This document shows positions 1 through 8,979 of a stretch of 64,000 nt of DNA, one piece after another (position 1 is the stretch's first letter; each line of letters opens with the position of its first letter). The DNA is taken from positions 124,001 through 188,000 of the forward strand of contig JADKKF010000009.1 of assembly GCA_016720635.1 (NCBI GenBank), read 5' to 3'. This DNA is from Saprospiraceae bacterium. GTDB taxonomy: Bacteria; Bacteroidota; Bacteroidia; Chitinophagales; Saprospiraceae. Under the pieces are notes generated by a model. The model saw only the letters and a list, made by a program, of their open reading frames with translations. It had not been told where the DNA came from and did no database searches. The position numbers and the translations under genes are program-made.

Positions 1-2603
1 ACCCTTGGGAGCAAATTATGGCTTTTTGGCATCGAAGAAAAAAGTCTCGTTCCGATCTCGTAAGCTTTTGCGTACTCTCGATTGGAAAACTCGGTATATG
101 CGCTATCATAAGCGATGGCATCTTTATTTTGGTCTTTCAGTCTTCTACTTGCAAACTCACTATCTGTGATGGCCAAAGCATAGGGACTTTGAGGATATTT
201 TTGCAACAACAGATCCAAATAAGATTTGGCTTTGGAGGCGTTGTTCATTTCAGAATAAATAGAATAAAGCTGGAACAAAGCTTCTGGCTCATAGCTAGAA
301 CTAGGAAATCTCTTGATCAACGTCTCGTAAGATTCTATCGATTTGGGTAGATTCTGTACTTTTTCTTTATACAAAATACCAAGATTGTACAAAGCCTTGG
401 CAATTTTCTCGTGGGAGATTTTTTTAGCTTCTTGGCTATATGGAACTGCTGCGAATATAACTTCAAGGTCCTGATCTGTTATCTGGGCTATTTGCGATTC
501 GGATACGATATCTAGAGCATTTGGGTCTTTGGGATCGTCGAAATTGGTCAATGACTTTTTATTACTTCTCCTCCAGTTATCTTCAAGTTTTCTTTCACCC
601 CATTTGTTTTTGAATTCTTTCAGGCCCTTTCTCACTTCTTTTTCGTCATAGGCAAAAAAGTTAGACTTAGGAGCATTTGGATTGGTCGGAGGCTTAGGGA
701 TATTCCCTTTCTTATTGCCAGACATAGTAATTTGGGCGGAGGAGCTTTCTGCCATGGCCGCTTTAAGTTTTACCGCCAAGGCTTTTCTTTCTTTTTCTGA
801 AAGTCCTGCTATTTTAATCAAACTGTCTTGCAATTGGATGGTGGTGATATTGGCCGCTATTTCGGTCAAATTCTCTTGATAGGAATTTACGCTCTTTGTC
901 CTTGGATCGTTTTTAGGTAAGGTAAGTGCCGTGCTGTCAAAATAATTTTTGGACGCCAAATAATCCTCCTCCTGAAAACTCAGATTAGCCAATTGGTAGT
1001 AAGATTCTGTCTTTTTGGGGCTACCTTTTTCGTCATTTCTCAAGCAATTTTGATACGCTAACTTTGCATCTGGCTTGTTGCCATTGCTCATGGCAAGATT
1101 TCCTAAAGCATAATAAATATCTGCTTTGTACTCCTTATTTTTTCCGTCCTTTAGCATCTTTTCGAGCTTCTCCTTGGTAGAAAGATAGTCGCTTCCGGCG
1201 GTCTGGGTAGCCTGGCTCAATGCTGCATTGAATTCCATCTCATAATCTGTGGATAATTTTGCAGCCATGGCAAAATAGTCCGATGCCTTATTAAAATCTC
1301 CTTGATTTTGCGATAATTGGGCTATGATATAACAGAGTCTAGCTCTTTGGGACTTCTTGTGTTCCTTCATCTCCACCGCGGAGGTAAGAGCGCTGATGGC
1401 ATTCGAATAATTTTTGGTTTTGATAAAATTATTGCCCCTTGCTTCGTGTGCCTGAGCTTTTATATCCTTAAATGTAGTCGGATCTTCGATCAATAGCTTT
1501 AACAGACTTTCCGCCTCTTCATACTTTTTTCGCTCAGTATAAGTTTTTGCCAACCAAAGTTGGCTTTCTTGAAAACAAGGGCGATGTGACCAGAAATAAT
1601 TTTTGGGCTTTTTGCTGGTCTTTGTGTCTAATTTGTACTGAATAGTAACTGGTTTTTCTGGCTCATCCGCTGGATATTTGCTCCCAGAACTGTAATCTTG
1701 CGTTTTGTTTTGGTTTATTTTATTAAGGTCATATTTAGGCTTTTCCTCCTTTTTAGGTGCTGGAGCTGGCGTTTCGATAGGTTTTGTCTCGACGACTGGC
1801 GTAGTTGCAGTTTTATTTTCTGCTGGAGCTGAACTCTTTTTAGGTGTGGACTTACCTTTATTCTTTTTTGAATCTTTTATCCTTTGCTCTCTCTCTTTTT
1901 GCTTTTGCTTCAAAGCTTTTTTCCTTTCCTTGGCTTTATCCTCACGCTCTTTAGCTTTTGCTTTCGCAAGATCTTTTTTCTCCTCCAGCTTTTCTTTTCT
2001 TTCTCGCTCTTTAGCTCTTGCAGCATCTCTTTTGTATATTTCTTCAGCCTCTTTTTCCAATTGTTTTTGACGCTCCAAATCTTCTTTGCGTTTTTGTTTT
2101 TCCTCTAGCTCTTTTTTCTTGGACAGAGCTTTGTCCTTGGGTGATAGTTTCACATATTTTCTTTTCTTAATGTCGGGGTTAAAAGCACCTTCCATGAAAA
2201 GAAAAACTTCTTCTGCCGTTTCGTATTCTTGCTTTAAATAATGCGATTTTCCTATTAAGAGGTAGGCATCATCAGTCCAGCGCGCAGGTCTGTGCAGTTC
2301 TATGACGATACTCGACTTTTTTATTGCATTGTCAAGATCGCTGCTCACAGACATTGGATTCCCCTCCAACTCCTCATACACAGGCAATATCTGAGTATAA
2401 TTCGCATCGTGTTGGCTTTTCAATTTTTCCAAAGATCCCAAATAAAGTTCATTGGCATTGAAATATCCATTATACTTTGAGGTAAGATTGTGGTATTTTT
2501 GCGAGAGCCAAGAAGTCTTGCCAGTGTTTTTCTTTGATGTACTACACGAGACGATGAGTAATAAACAAATAAATATAAATGGCGAATATACTGTCCTTTT
2601 CAA
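1..2603 (-). CDS. porW: T9SS-associated lipoprotein PorW/SprE (TPR protein), C-terminus outside window
   Basis: An outer-membrane-associated lipoprotein needed for type IX secretion and gliding in Bacteroidota (known for the SprE/PorW family). The frame opens at a TTG at 2601-2603; an in-frame TAA lies two codons upstream and no ATG is usable before the signal peptide. The first 20 residues end in a lipobox (LLIVSC). The N-terminal family signature of the type YHNLTSKYNGYFNA follows, then TPR-like helical pairs. Residues about 150-250 form a highly charged Lys/Glu/Arg-rich segment that looks like a long coiled coil, followed by a Pro/Lys-rich linker and more TPR helices. The frame is still open at base 1, so the C-terminus is missing. 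Family assignment rests on the N-terminal signature and the architecture; the charged insert is longer than I expect for the family. Confidence 0.8.
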   Translation of the reverse strand, partial: MKRTVYSPFIFICLLLIVSCSTSKKNTGKTSWLSQKYHNLTSKYNGYFNANELYLGSLEKLKSQHDANYTQILPVYEELEGNPMSVSSDLDNAIKKSSIVIELHRPARWTDDAYLLIGKSHYLKQEYETAEEVFLFMEGAFNPDIKKRKYVKLSPKDKALSKKKELEEKQKRKEDLERQKQLEKEAEEIYKRDAARAKERERKEKLEEKKDLAKAKAKEREDKAKERKKALKQKQKEREQRIKDSKKNKGKSTPKKSSAPAENKTATTPVVETKPIETPAPAPKKEEKPKYDLNKINQNKTQDYSSGSKYPADEPEKPVTIQYKLDTKTSKKPKNYFWSHRPCFQESQLWLAKTYTERKKYEEAESLLKLLIEDPTTFKDIKAQAHEARGNNFIKTKNYSNAISALTSAVEMKEHKKSQRARLCYIIAQLSQNQGDFNKASDYFAMAAKLSTDYEMEFNAALSQATQTAGSDYLSTKEKLEKMLKDGKNKEYKADIYYALGNLAMSNGNKPDAKLAYQNCLRNDEKGSPKKTESYYQLANLSFQEEDYLASKNYFDSTALTLPKNDPRTKSVNSYQENLTEIAANITTIQLQDSLIKIAGLSEKERKALAVKLKAAMAESSSAQITMSGNKKGNIPKPPTNPNAPKSNFFAYDEKEVRKGLKEFKNKWGERKLEDNWRRSNKKSLTNFDDPKDPNALDIVSESQIAQITDQDLEVIFAAVPYSQEAKKISHEKIAKALYNLGILYKEKVQNLPKSIESYETLIKRFPSSSYEPEALFQLYSIYSEMNNASKAKSYLDLLLQKYPQSPYALAITDSEFASRRLKDQNKDAIAYDSAYTEFSNREYAKAYEIGTRLFSSMPKSHNLLPR

Positions 2604-2841
2604 ATTTTATATTTTGGTATTTTTTATAGTAATTTTGAGAATTGGTTTTATTTTTTATAATAAAAAACAACCTTACACCTTCTACGAACGTGGACTCAGA
2701 ATTAATATTATGACTACTAATTAACTTTTAAGATGCAAATTTATTTTAATTTTATTTAATAATAACAATATGAGCAATTGTAATTTTAAAAATTTTAAAT
2801 ATTCTAATATAATAATTGTTTATAATCAATAATTTAGCACG

Positions 2842-2849
2842 TATTTTCG
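2842..2849 (+). promoter_or_regulatory. -7 promoter box of the M23 gene
   Basis: TATTTTCG, one mismatch from the Bacteroidota -7 consensus TAnnTTTG. A TTG at 2816-2818 could serve as the -33 element. It lies about 35 nt before the TTG start at 2885, and the region in front of it (2604-2841) is very A+T-rich with no other gene. Confidence 0.45.
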
Positions 2850-2884
2850 AATGATTCCACGCAGACATAAAACTGAAAAAAATA

Positions 2885-3652
2885 TTGCCCAAGCTAAAAG
2901 ACAAATTTCGACTGGTCATCATGAACGATGAAACCTACGAAGAAGTTGGATCTTATCGCCTCAGTCCGCTCAACCTATACTTATTGCTATGCACGCTGAT
3001 CGTGCTTGGATTTTTATTGGCACTTTCGGTAGTGGCATATACCCCCTTCAAGCGCCTTTTACCAGGTTTTGGATGGAGTCCTGATCACCCTGATTACCTT
3101 AAGGTTACTACCCATGTCCAAAATTTAGAATCTCAAGTCCTAGCCCAACAGCTATACATTGACAATTTTAAAAAATGGCTCACTGGCGAAGCTACCAAAG
3201 ATAAAACTTGGGAATACAAAGGAGATGATCCCACCAAAGATTTCCTCAACCAGTCTCAAAATGGGCTCCGAAACTTGATAAATGTCTATCTCACACCTCC
3301 TGTAAAGGGCGAAATCATCGCAGAGTTTGTTCCTTTAAAAAAGCATTACGGTGTGGACATCCTCACCACTAAAAACACAAAAGTCTTAGCACCTCTCGAT
3401 GGCAAAATCATCAAAGCATACTACAATATTATAACAGGCAATACCCTTATGATCCAGCACAGCGACGGCATTGTGACCCAATACCAGTACAACAGTGCGC
3501 TCCTCAAAAGAGTGGGCGATGAAGTAAAGGCCGGCGATGCGATAGCCATAGTGGGTCAAACTGGCACCAAATCCGATGGCTCCAATCTCCATTTTGAACT
3601 CTGGAAAGAAGGCGAGCCCCTCGATCCACTGAATTATATCAATTTCAAATAA
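2885..3652 (+). CDS. Membrane-anchored M23 (LytM-type) peptidase-like protein
   Basis: Predicted inner-membrane protein with a periplasmic M23 peptidoglycan-endopeptidase fold, 255 aa. The N-terminus (KLKDKFRLVIMNDETYEEV) is the typical cytoplasmic leader of the Bacteroidota family. One transmembrane helix spans about 31-51, a coiled-coil-like stretch about 75-100, and the M23 domain about 140-250. The first zinc motif is present (H154-x3-D158). In the second motif (normally HxH) the sequence is N234-L-H236, so the first histidine, usually the general base, is replaced by Asn. The enzyme may therefore be impaired or act as an activator or scaffold, as inactive LytM proteins do. The start is a TTG at 2885; an upstream in-frame TGA near 2851 excludes a much longer form. 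The family is clear; activity is doubtful. Confidence 0.85.
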   Translation: MPKLKDKFRLVIMNDETYEEVGSYRLSPLNLYLLLCTLIVLGFLLALSVVAYTPFKRLLPGFGWSPDHPDYLKVTTHVQNLESQVLAQQLYIDNFKKWLTGEATKDKTWEYKGDDPTKDFLNQSQNGLRNLINVYLTPPVKGEIIAEFVPLKKHYGVDILTTKNTKVLAPLDGKIIKAYYNIITGNTLMIQHSDGIVTQYQYNSALLKRVGDEVKAGDAIAIVGQTGTKSDGSNLHFELWKEGEPLDPLNYINFK

Positions 3653-3678
3653 CCAATCTTTCGTTAAGATTAATATTT

Positions 3679-3795
3679 GGGCGTCCCCTGCTCTCGCCTA
3701 GAAGACGAGATCAGGTCGCACTCTTCATGGGTTCCGTCTCACCTAGAAGACGAGACTCTCGGCCATCCAGCCGAGACCATTCCGATTGCTGACGC
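3679..3795 (-). ncRNA. Multi-hairpin structured intergenic element, copy 1
   Basis: Copy of a dispersed element also present at 10083-10214, 37146-37262 and, in a variant form, 21240-21339 and 29441-29562. Read on the minus strand it begins GCGTC and ends GACGCC (pairing ends) and encloses three hairpins: CTCGGC/GCCGAG, GTCTC/GAGAC and CTCG/CGAG. The conserved core ends in GTGCGACC. This copy lacks about 10 nt in the core relative to copy 3. It is non-coding. Whether it acts as an RNA or as DNA is unknown. Confidence 0.6.
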
Positions 3796-3821
3796 AGTCC
3801 CCCCGATCACCGAGTTTCAAA

Positions 3822-4210
3822 CTGCTATGAAATACATCGACTATCGTGGGTGGCAATAGTCGTTTGTAACCGATAGCTATCGGATAGTAACGGTTAATAT
3901 TTTTATTCATAAATGGTCACAGACTTCGACCATCGGATTCCGTCCAAAAACCAGCGATAGCGAAAGTCGTGGAAAAGATGCGGATGTAACGCATCCCACG
4001 ACTGGAGCGGTGCGAAGCAATCGCCTTTTTTGGACTTGATTTTTGGGTTACTTTTGTATCAAGACAAAAGTGACAGAAAGTCGAGGGGACTAAAATCACC
4101 GATCGCCTAGTTTCTACCTGCTATGAAATACATCGACTATCGTGGGTGGCAATAGTCGTTTGTAACCGATAGCTATCGGATAGTAACCGTTAATATTTTT
4201 ATTCATAAAT
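3822..4210 (+). repeat. Composite intergenic repeat R1-R2-R1, copy A
   Basis: Two direct copies of a roughly 95-110-bp unit (R1: 3822-3934 and 4118-4210) flank a roughly 180-bp unit (R2). R1 holds the perfect palindrome CCGATAGCTATCGG and an inverted pair GACTAT/ATAGTC. R2 holds a strong hairpin (GTCGTGG...CCACGAC with an inner ATGCG/CGCAT). The same arrangement recurs nearly base for base at 8298-8708. No transposase or plausible reading frame lies inside; apparent open frames here are translation shadows of the repeat. Confidence 0.85.
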
Positions 4211-4313
4211 AATTGGATCGAAGTCACGGTCTTCGACCATTGAGGTTTTTCTAGCATATCTAAATACTTCTCATATCTGCTTTATCTTGGCTTAGAATTT
4301 AATGGGATTTTTT

Positions 4314-4321
4314 TACCTTTG
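4314..4321 (+). promoter_or_regulatory. -7 promoter box of the DUF2306-like gene
   Basis: TACCTTTG matches TAnnTTTG exactly. It covers the TTG at 4319, which makes that codon an unlikely translation start and favours the ATG at 4373. Confidence 0.5.
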
Positions 4322-4372
4322 GCTCGAGAATTGACATTTTACTCAAGGCTTATTAGCTACAAACACAAGGAC

Positions 4373-5032
4373 ATGGATTTAGAATCGACCGTTCAAATAT
4401 TTATCTATGCTCACGCAGCTTTTGGTGCATTAGCACTTATCTCTGGTTTGGTGTCCTTATCCACTCAAAAAGGAGGCTCCATTCACAAGAAATTTGGCAA
4501 GGTGTTCTTTTATTCAATGCTCATTTGTGGTCTTTCTGCATTGGTAATATCGATTTTACCCAAGCACGAAAGTCCATTTTTGTTCGCTGTAGGTATTTTT
4601 AGTTCTTATTTTGTTTTAACAGGTTTTAGAGCTTTAAATTTCAAAAAAACCAGTTTCGATCTGACCATCGATAAATTTATTTCTTGGACCATGATTTTGA
4701 CTGGCTTGACGATGATGTTTTATGGCCCAATTTTCAAGAGTGAGCTCAACATAGTTTTATCAGCTTTTGGTACCATCGGCTTGATTTTTTCAATCAGAGA
4801 TCTTGTCTTATACAGGAACATTCCAAAACTCAAAAGTAGTTGGTTAAAACTGCATTTAGGCAAAATGATTGGTGCGTATATATCAGCCGTAACGGCGCTA
4901 ATTGTTGTCCTTAATTTCATTCCTGGCTATTACGGTTGGTTTATCCCTGGTATTTTGGGGGGCTTTTACATTAATTATTGGATACGCAGACTGGATGGCA
5001 AGTCCTTTCCTCCCGATCGTTCCAGCTTCTAA
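4373..5032 (+). CDS. DUF2306-like multi-pass membrane protein
   Basis: A 219-aa integral membrane protein with about seven hydrophobic segments. Near the N-terminus it has the pattern HAAFGALALISG followed by GGSIHKKFGKVFFYSM, which is characteristic of DUF2306-type membrane proteins; conserved histidines sit at the ends of the first helices. The function of the family is not established. I chose the ATG at 4373 because a -7 box covers the upstream TTG at 4319. The last codons and the stop (about 5016-5032) read through sequence matching the flank of the intergenic repeat (compare 8281-8297). The natural C-terminus may therefore have been replaced or trimmed by a repeat insertion. Confident as a real gene; family call moderate. 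Confidence 0.7.
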   Translation: MDLESTVQIFIYAHAAFGALALISGLVSLSTQKGGSIHKKFGKVFFYSMLICGLSALVISILPKHESPFLFAVGIFSSYFVLTGFRALNFKKTSFDLTIDKFISWTMILTGLTMMFYGPIFKSELNIVLSAFGTIGLIFSIRDLVLYRNIPKLKSSWLKLHLGKMIGAYISAVTALIVVLNFIPGYYGWFIPGILGGFYINYWIRRLDGKSFPPDRSSF

Positions 5033-5285
5033 CTGCAATGCAATACATTAGTAACGCGAGGGAAAAAGGGCGGCCCCCCCCCCGCCGGCCGCCCGGCCGG
5101 GAGCCCCCCCCCCCCGCGGCCCCCGGGGGGGAGCCCCGCCCGCGAAGTCCCCCCCCCCCCCCAAAAAAACCCCCGCCCCCCCCCCGGGAAAATTCCTTAG
5201 ACTTTGTCATTTATAGAAGGTTAAATACGATGACTTTCTAATCCATAAAATATCGAATCGAAGTCACAGGATTTGATCATCGCGG
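5016..5285 (+). repeat. Degenerate copy of the R1 repeat, interrupted by a poly-C block
   Basis: The left end (5016-5060, with CCAGCTTCTAACTGC) matches the flank and start of R1 copy B. The right end (about 5248-5285, TCGAATCGAAGTCACAGGA...GATCATCG) resembles the trailing flank of copy A. The centre is replaced by an extreme poly-C tract. Confidence 0.5.
5068..5188. other. Extreme C/G homopolymer block, probable sequencing or assembly artefact
   Basis: About 120 bp composed almost only of C and G, with C runs of 9 or more, in an otherwise A+T-rich genome. It encodes only low-complexity frames. The composition and abrupt edges suggest low-quality consensus or a poly-G/poly-C read artefact more than real DNA. 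Confidence 0.65.
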
Positions 5286-5404
5286 TTTGCAAAATAATAT
5301 ATATTTCACACAAATAGTCTTTTTTATTGTATTAAATATCTATATTTAACCATTTTACAATATTTTATTTTAATTATCTAGACAATGCATATCGCGAAAA
5401 TTAA

Positions 5405-5450
5405 ATAGGGTTAACCCTATGGTTTTTCCATTTTTTTTAGTATATTTTTG
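5405..5450 (+). promoter_or_regulatory. Promoter with 16-bp palindromic operator, copy 1
   Basis: ATAGGGTTAACCCTAT (5405-5420) is a perfect palindrome. It is followed after 22 nt by TATTTTTG (5443-5450), an exact -7 box. Almost the same block, palindrome included, recurs at 8900-8945 before the other secreted-protein gene. The palindrome covers the -33 region, as expected for an operator. The rest of 5190-5404 holds only the repeat remnant and A+T-rich DNA. Confidence 0.7.
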
Positions 5451-5487
5451 TGGCGTATTAAATGATAACTCTAAAAAATTTTAAAGT

Positions 5488-8184
5488 ATGAGAAAGAAAA
5501 CGTTCATTTTTGTCGCAATGCTCCTGTACTGTTTTACTACCACACAAATTTATGCTTCCATTCGTTATGTTAAACCCCTAGCTTCAGGATTAGGCGATGG
5601 TTCATCATGGGTCAATGCCAGCGGTGACTTCCAAGCCATGATCAACGCATCGGCCTCTGGCGATGAGGTGTGGGTGGCAGCAGGCACCTACAAGCCCACC
5701 CATGACCCCTTTGGATCATCTAGTCCTGCTGACCCGAGGGATAAAACCTTTTTCGTCAAAGACGGTGTAAAAATCTATGGAGGCTTTGCAGGCACAGAGA
5801 CGGCTCTGAGCCAGAGGCTCATCACCACAAATGTCACCATCCTAAGCGGCGATGTTGATGGCAATGATGTAGTGACAGGCAACGGCAGTACACTTTCCTT
5901 TACTAATAATACCGAAAATGTTTACCACATCGTATTGGCTTCCACAAGTAGTGTTGTAGGGGTTACAATTGATGGCTTCACCATCACAGGGGGTAATGCT
6001 AATAAATCAAATCCCACTAGTGCTTCTAACCTCACTATAAATGGAAATCAAATTGATAGAGCAAATGGTGGCGGGATTTACATTGCGTATGGAACAAATA
6101 CCATCAGTAATAACACCCTTTTTGGCAATTCAGTACTAGGAAGTGGCGCTGGGGTTTACACTTATAACGGTATGAATACGATTACTAATAACACCCTTTT
6201 TGGCAATTCAGCAGCAAATAGTGGTGGCGGTGGGATTGCCTCTACATTTGGCACGAATACTCACAACAATAATAACATCTCTGGCAATTCGGGAAGAAAG
6301 GGAGGGGGGATTCTAGTTGCTCAAGGCACAAATATTATCACCAACAACACTATTTCTGGCAATTCAGCTACTCTTGATGGAGGAGGTATTTTGTCCTTCG
6401 ACGGCAACAGTCTCATCACCAATAACACAGTTTCTGGTAATACAACTGGTACCAATGGTGCTGGTATCAATATTTATTACGGCAACACTACCCTAAGCAA
6501 TAACACCATTTCTGGTAATACAGCAGTTTACAGTGGTGGTGGAATTTGGGTTAGTTATGGCACCCATAACGTCAACAACAACACCATTTTTGGCAATTCA
6601 GCAGCAAATGGTGGTGGAGTTTACACTACTAGATTAAATCTTGCTTTAATAGTCAATTTCAATAACAATATTTTATGGGGAAATAAAAAAGGTACAGATG
6701 CAACTATTGTCAATGCAGATTTTTATAATTTTGGTGCTACGGTTACCTTTACCAACAACCTCTTGCAGTTGGTATCGAGTGGATATAATTCTACCAATAA
6801 AAATGGTTTAGGCACGAGCCCGACGGGAAATATCTTCGCCACAGACCCGCTTTTCGTCAATGCCACCGATATAGACGGTGCAGACAATATCCACCGCACA
6901 GCTGACGATGGATTGCGATTGAAGCCTTGTTCCCCAGCCATCAACACAGGTACAAATACTACCATTGCCACAGATATCATCGGGGCCCCTCGTATACAGC
7001 AAACCACCGTGGATATGGGTGCTTATGAGAACAAAGACCTTACGGGTTATACTTTGAGCTCTAGCGTGCTCAATGCAGATGCAGAATGTGCTGACGCAAG
7101 CAGCATCACCCACTATTACAACAGTTCCAATGAGGTATTGGTATTATCTATCAAAAAAAATGGAAATGACATAGGTAGTATCGGTGACGGAACTTTTGCA
7201 GTGACTTCGGGAGGCTCGGGAGTTAGCAATCTGGGTACATCGGGTACTCCTGCTCCTTATGCCACTGCTTACAATTGGCACACCATGAATCGCTATTGGA
7301 AAGTAACTCCTACTACCCAGCCTAGCAGCGATGTTCAGGTACGTTTTTATTATCGTCCTGCCGATTATACAAACGTCCAATCAATTGCAGGTATAGCTAA
7401 CGAAACAAATATGGTGTTTTATAAGATAAACGGTACGGGCAATCCTGATCCCACCACAGCACACACAGGTACTCCTATAGTTCCTGCATCGGCATACAAT
7501 GCAGATGGCTACTGGCAATATACCAACGGAGCTACCGCCAGTGCAACCAACTGGGCTTTGGGTACCTTTGGTACTCATAAATATTCCGAAACGGTCGTTG
7601 CCATGTTCTCCGGTGGTGGTGGTGGTTCTGGTTCAGGCTTTGTGGGAGGCGCACTTCCTATCTCCCTCACCAGCTTTAAGGGACGTGCCCAAAACAAAGC
7701 AAATGTGCTAGAATGGAGTACCAGCTCCGAGCAAAACAACAAGGGCTTCAACCTTCAACACAGTGCGAACAATCTGGACTTCAAAAACCTTGGTTTTATC
7801 CTTGGATCCAATGGCAATACTTCCAAAAACTATGCCTATACGCATAGTAATCCTTTCGCTGGAGTGAACTACTACCGCTTGCAACAGATAGACTTGGATG
7901 GAAAATCCAGCTTTAGCAAGACCATCAGCATCGACAACAAACTCAACGGATCCATCGTCGCCAAACCCAATCCTAGCAATGGTGTTTTTACCTTCCAAGG
8001 GATTGATTTCAGCGATAATGATGAGAAAATTTCTTATCATCTCATAGATCTTTTGGGCAAAAAAATAGACGCCAAAGTCAATAGTAACACCCTTGACATC
8101 CGCCAAGAACCCAACGGCATTTATTACCTTCAAATCCTGCAAAACGGAACCATAATCCAAACCACTAAACTGGTGAAAAACTAA
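5488..8184 (+). CDS. Secreted right-handed beta-helix protein with T9SS sorting domain
   Basis: An 898-aa exported protein. Residues 1-23 are a signal peptide. The region after it (RYVKPLASGLGDGSSW) is the usual entry to extracellular parallel beta-helix proteins. About residues 150-430 carry repeated short units rich in NN-T-SGN and GGGI, typical of a right-handed beta-helix (NosD/pectate-lyase-like fold). A middle domain and a Gly/Ser-rich linker (about residues 710-725) follow. The last 75 residues (KPNPSNGVF...GIYYLQI...TTKLVKN) are a T9SS type A sorting domain, so the protein should be exported and probably surface-attached. No catalytic residues could be assigned. It shares its promoter architecture with the gene at 8980. 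Substrate unknown; a carbohydrate-binding or adhesin role is only a guess. Confidence 0.85.
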   Translation: MRKKTFIFVAMLLYCFTTTQIYASIRYVKPLASGLGDGSSWVNASGDFQAMINASASGDEVWVAAGTYKPTHDPFGSSSPADPRDKTFFVKDGVKIYGGFAGTETALSQRLITTNVTILSGDVDGNDVVTGNGSTLSFTNNTENVYHIVLASTSSVVGVTIDGFTITGGNANKSNPTSASNLTINGNQIDRANGGGIYIAYGTNTISNNTLFGNSVLGSGAGVYTYNGMNTITNNTLFGNSAANSGGGGIASTFGTNTHNNNNISGNSGRKGGGILVAQGTNIITNNTISGNSATLDGGGILSFDGNSLITNNTVSGNTTGTNGAGINIYYGNTTLSNNTISGNTAVYSGGGIWVSYGTHNVNNNTIFGNSAANGGGVYTTRLNLALIVNFNNNILWGNKKGTDATIVNADFYNFGATVTFTNNLLQLVSSGYNSTNKNGLGTSPTGNIFATDPLFVNATDIDGADNIHRTADDGLRLKPCSPAINTGTNTTIATDIIGAPRIQQTTVDMGAYENKDLTGYTLSSSVLNADAECADASSITHYYNSSNEVLVLSIKKNGNDIGSIGDGTFAVTSGGSGVSNLGTSGTPAPYATAYNWHTMNRYWKVTPTTQPSSDVQVRFYYRPADYTNVQSIAGIANETNMVFYKINGTGNPDPTTAHTGTPIVPASAYNADGYWQYTNGATASATNWALGTFGTHKYSETVVAMFSGGGGGSGSGFVGGALPISLTSFKGRAQNKANVLEWSTSSEQNNKGFNLQHSANNLDFKNLGFILGSNGNTSKNYAYTHSNPFAGVNYYRLQQIDLDGKSSFSKTISIDNKLNGSIVAKPNPSNGVFTFQGIDFSDNDEKISYHLIDLLGKKIDAKVNSNTLDIRQEPNGIYYLQILQNGTIIQTTKLVKN

Positions 8185-8230
8185 GCGTAAAGTCGCTTTT
8201 TATTTGAGTTAACATTTTGAATTAAGAAAG

Positions 8231-8263
8231 ATAGGCTGCCCCAAAAAGGTGGCCTATTTTTTT
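8231..8263 (+). terminator. Rho-independent terminator
   Basis: A 10-bp stem (ATAGGCTGCC pairs with GGTGGCCTAT, two wobble pairs) with an A-rich loop, followed by a T-run, about 45 nt after the stop of the beta-helix gene. Confidence 0.75.
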
Positions 8264-8297
8264 ACCTAAATTGTACCTAGATCGTCCCAGCTTCTAA

Positions 8298-8708
8298 CTG
8301 CTATGAAATACATCGACCATCGTGGGTGGCAATAGTCGTTTGTAACCGATAGCTATCGGATAGTAACGGTTAATATTTTTATTCATAAATGGTCACAGAC
8401 TTCGACCATCGGATTCCGTCCAAAAACCAGCGATAGCGGAATGTCGTGGAAAAGATGCGGATGTAACGCATCCCACGACTCGAGCGGTGCGAAGCAATCG
8501 CCTTTTTTGGACTTGATTTTTGGGTTACTTTTGTATCAAGACAAAAGTGACAGACAATTGAAGGGATTAAAATCACCGATCGCCTAGTTTCAAACTGCTA
8601 TGAAATACATCGACCATCGTGGGTGGCAATAGTCGTTTGTAACCGATAGCTATCGGATAGTAACGGTTAATATTTTTATTCATAAATTGTCACATATTTC
8701 GACCATCC
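8298..8708 (+). repeat. Composite intergenic repeat R1-R2-R1, copy B
   Basis: Same order and nearly the same sequence as 3822-4210: R1 from 8298, R2 with its GTCGTGG/CCACGAC hairpin, and a second R1 from 8595 to about 8708. R1 carries the palindrome CCGATAGCTATCGG in both positions. With the A+T-rich promoter region after it, this fills the gap between the two secreted-protein genes; no gene is seen. Confidence 0.85.
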
Positions 8709-8899
8709 CAAATTGTTGGCTTTTTTGCGGCAAAACGTAATTTTATTCGTTTTTTTGCTTTTTTTTCATTTTTGAACCGTTTTAGACTAAAGTCTTTATT
8801 TTTAGCATAAAGTCAATAATACTTTATTAATATATCTAATTATTTCAATTTACAATATATTATAAGTCGAATTAAAATAATACTTACACGAAAAAATAA

Positions 8900-8945
8900 A
8901 TAGGGTTAACCCTATGGTTTTTTCATTTTTTTTAGTATATTTTTG
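8900..8945 (+). promoter_or_regulatory. Promoter with 16-bp palindromic operator, copy 2
   Basis: The palindrome ATAGGGTTAACCCTAT (8900-8915) and the -7 box TATTTTTG (8938-8945) have the same 22-nt spacing and almost the same intervening bases as at 5405-5450. An in-frame ATG inside the palindrome (8914) lies upstream of the -7 box and cannot be the start of the gene. Confidence 0.7.
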
Positions 8946-8979
8946 TTGCAATATTTATTTAATTCAAAATTTATTAATT

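Noticed and set aside
3917..4099. Minus-strand open frame repeated at 8379-8576
   Set aside because: It is a translation of the R2 repeat, lacks a promoter or start context, and differs by frame changes between copies.
4971..5241. Open frames with poly-Gly or poly-Pro on both strands
   Set aside because: They are produced by the poly-C/G block and have no coding character.
8914..8979. N-terminal extension of the secreted protein at 8980
   Set aside because: The ATG lies inside the palindromic operator upstream of the -7 box, so it would not be transcribed.
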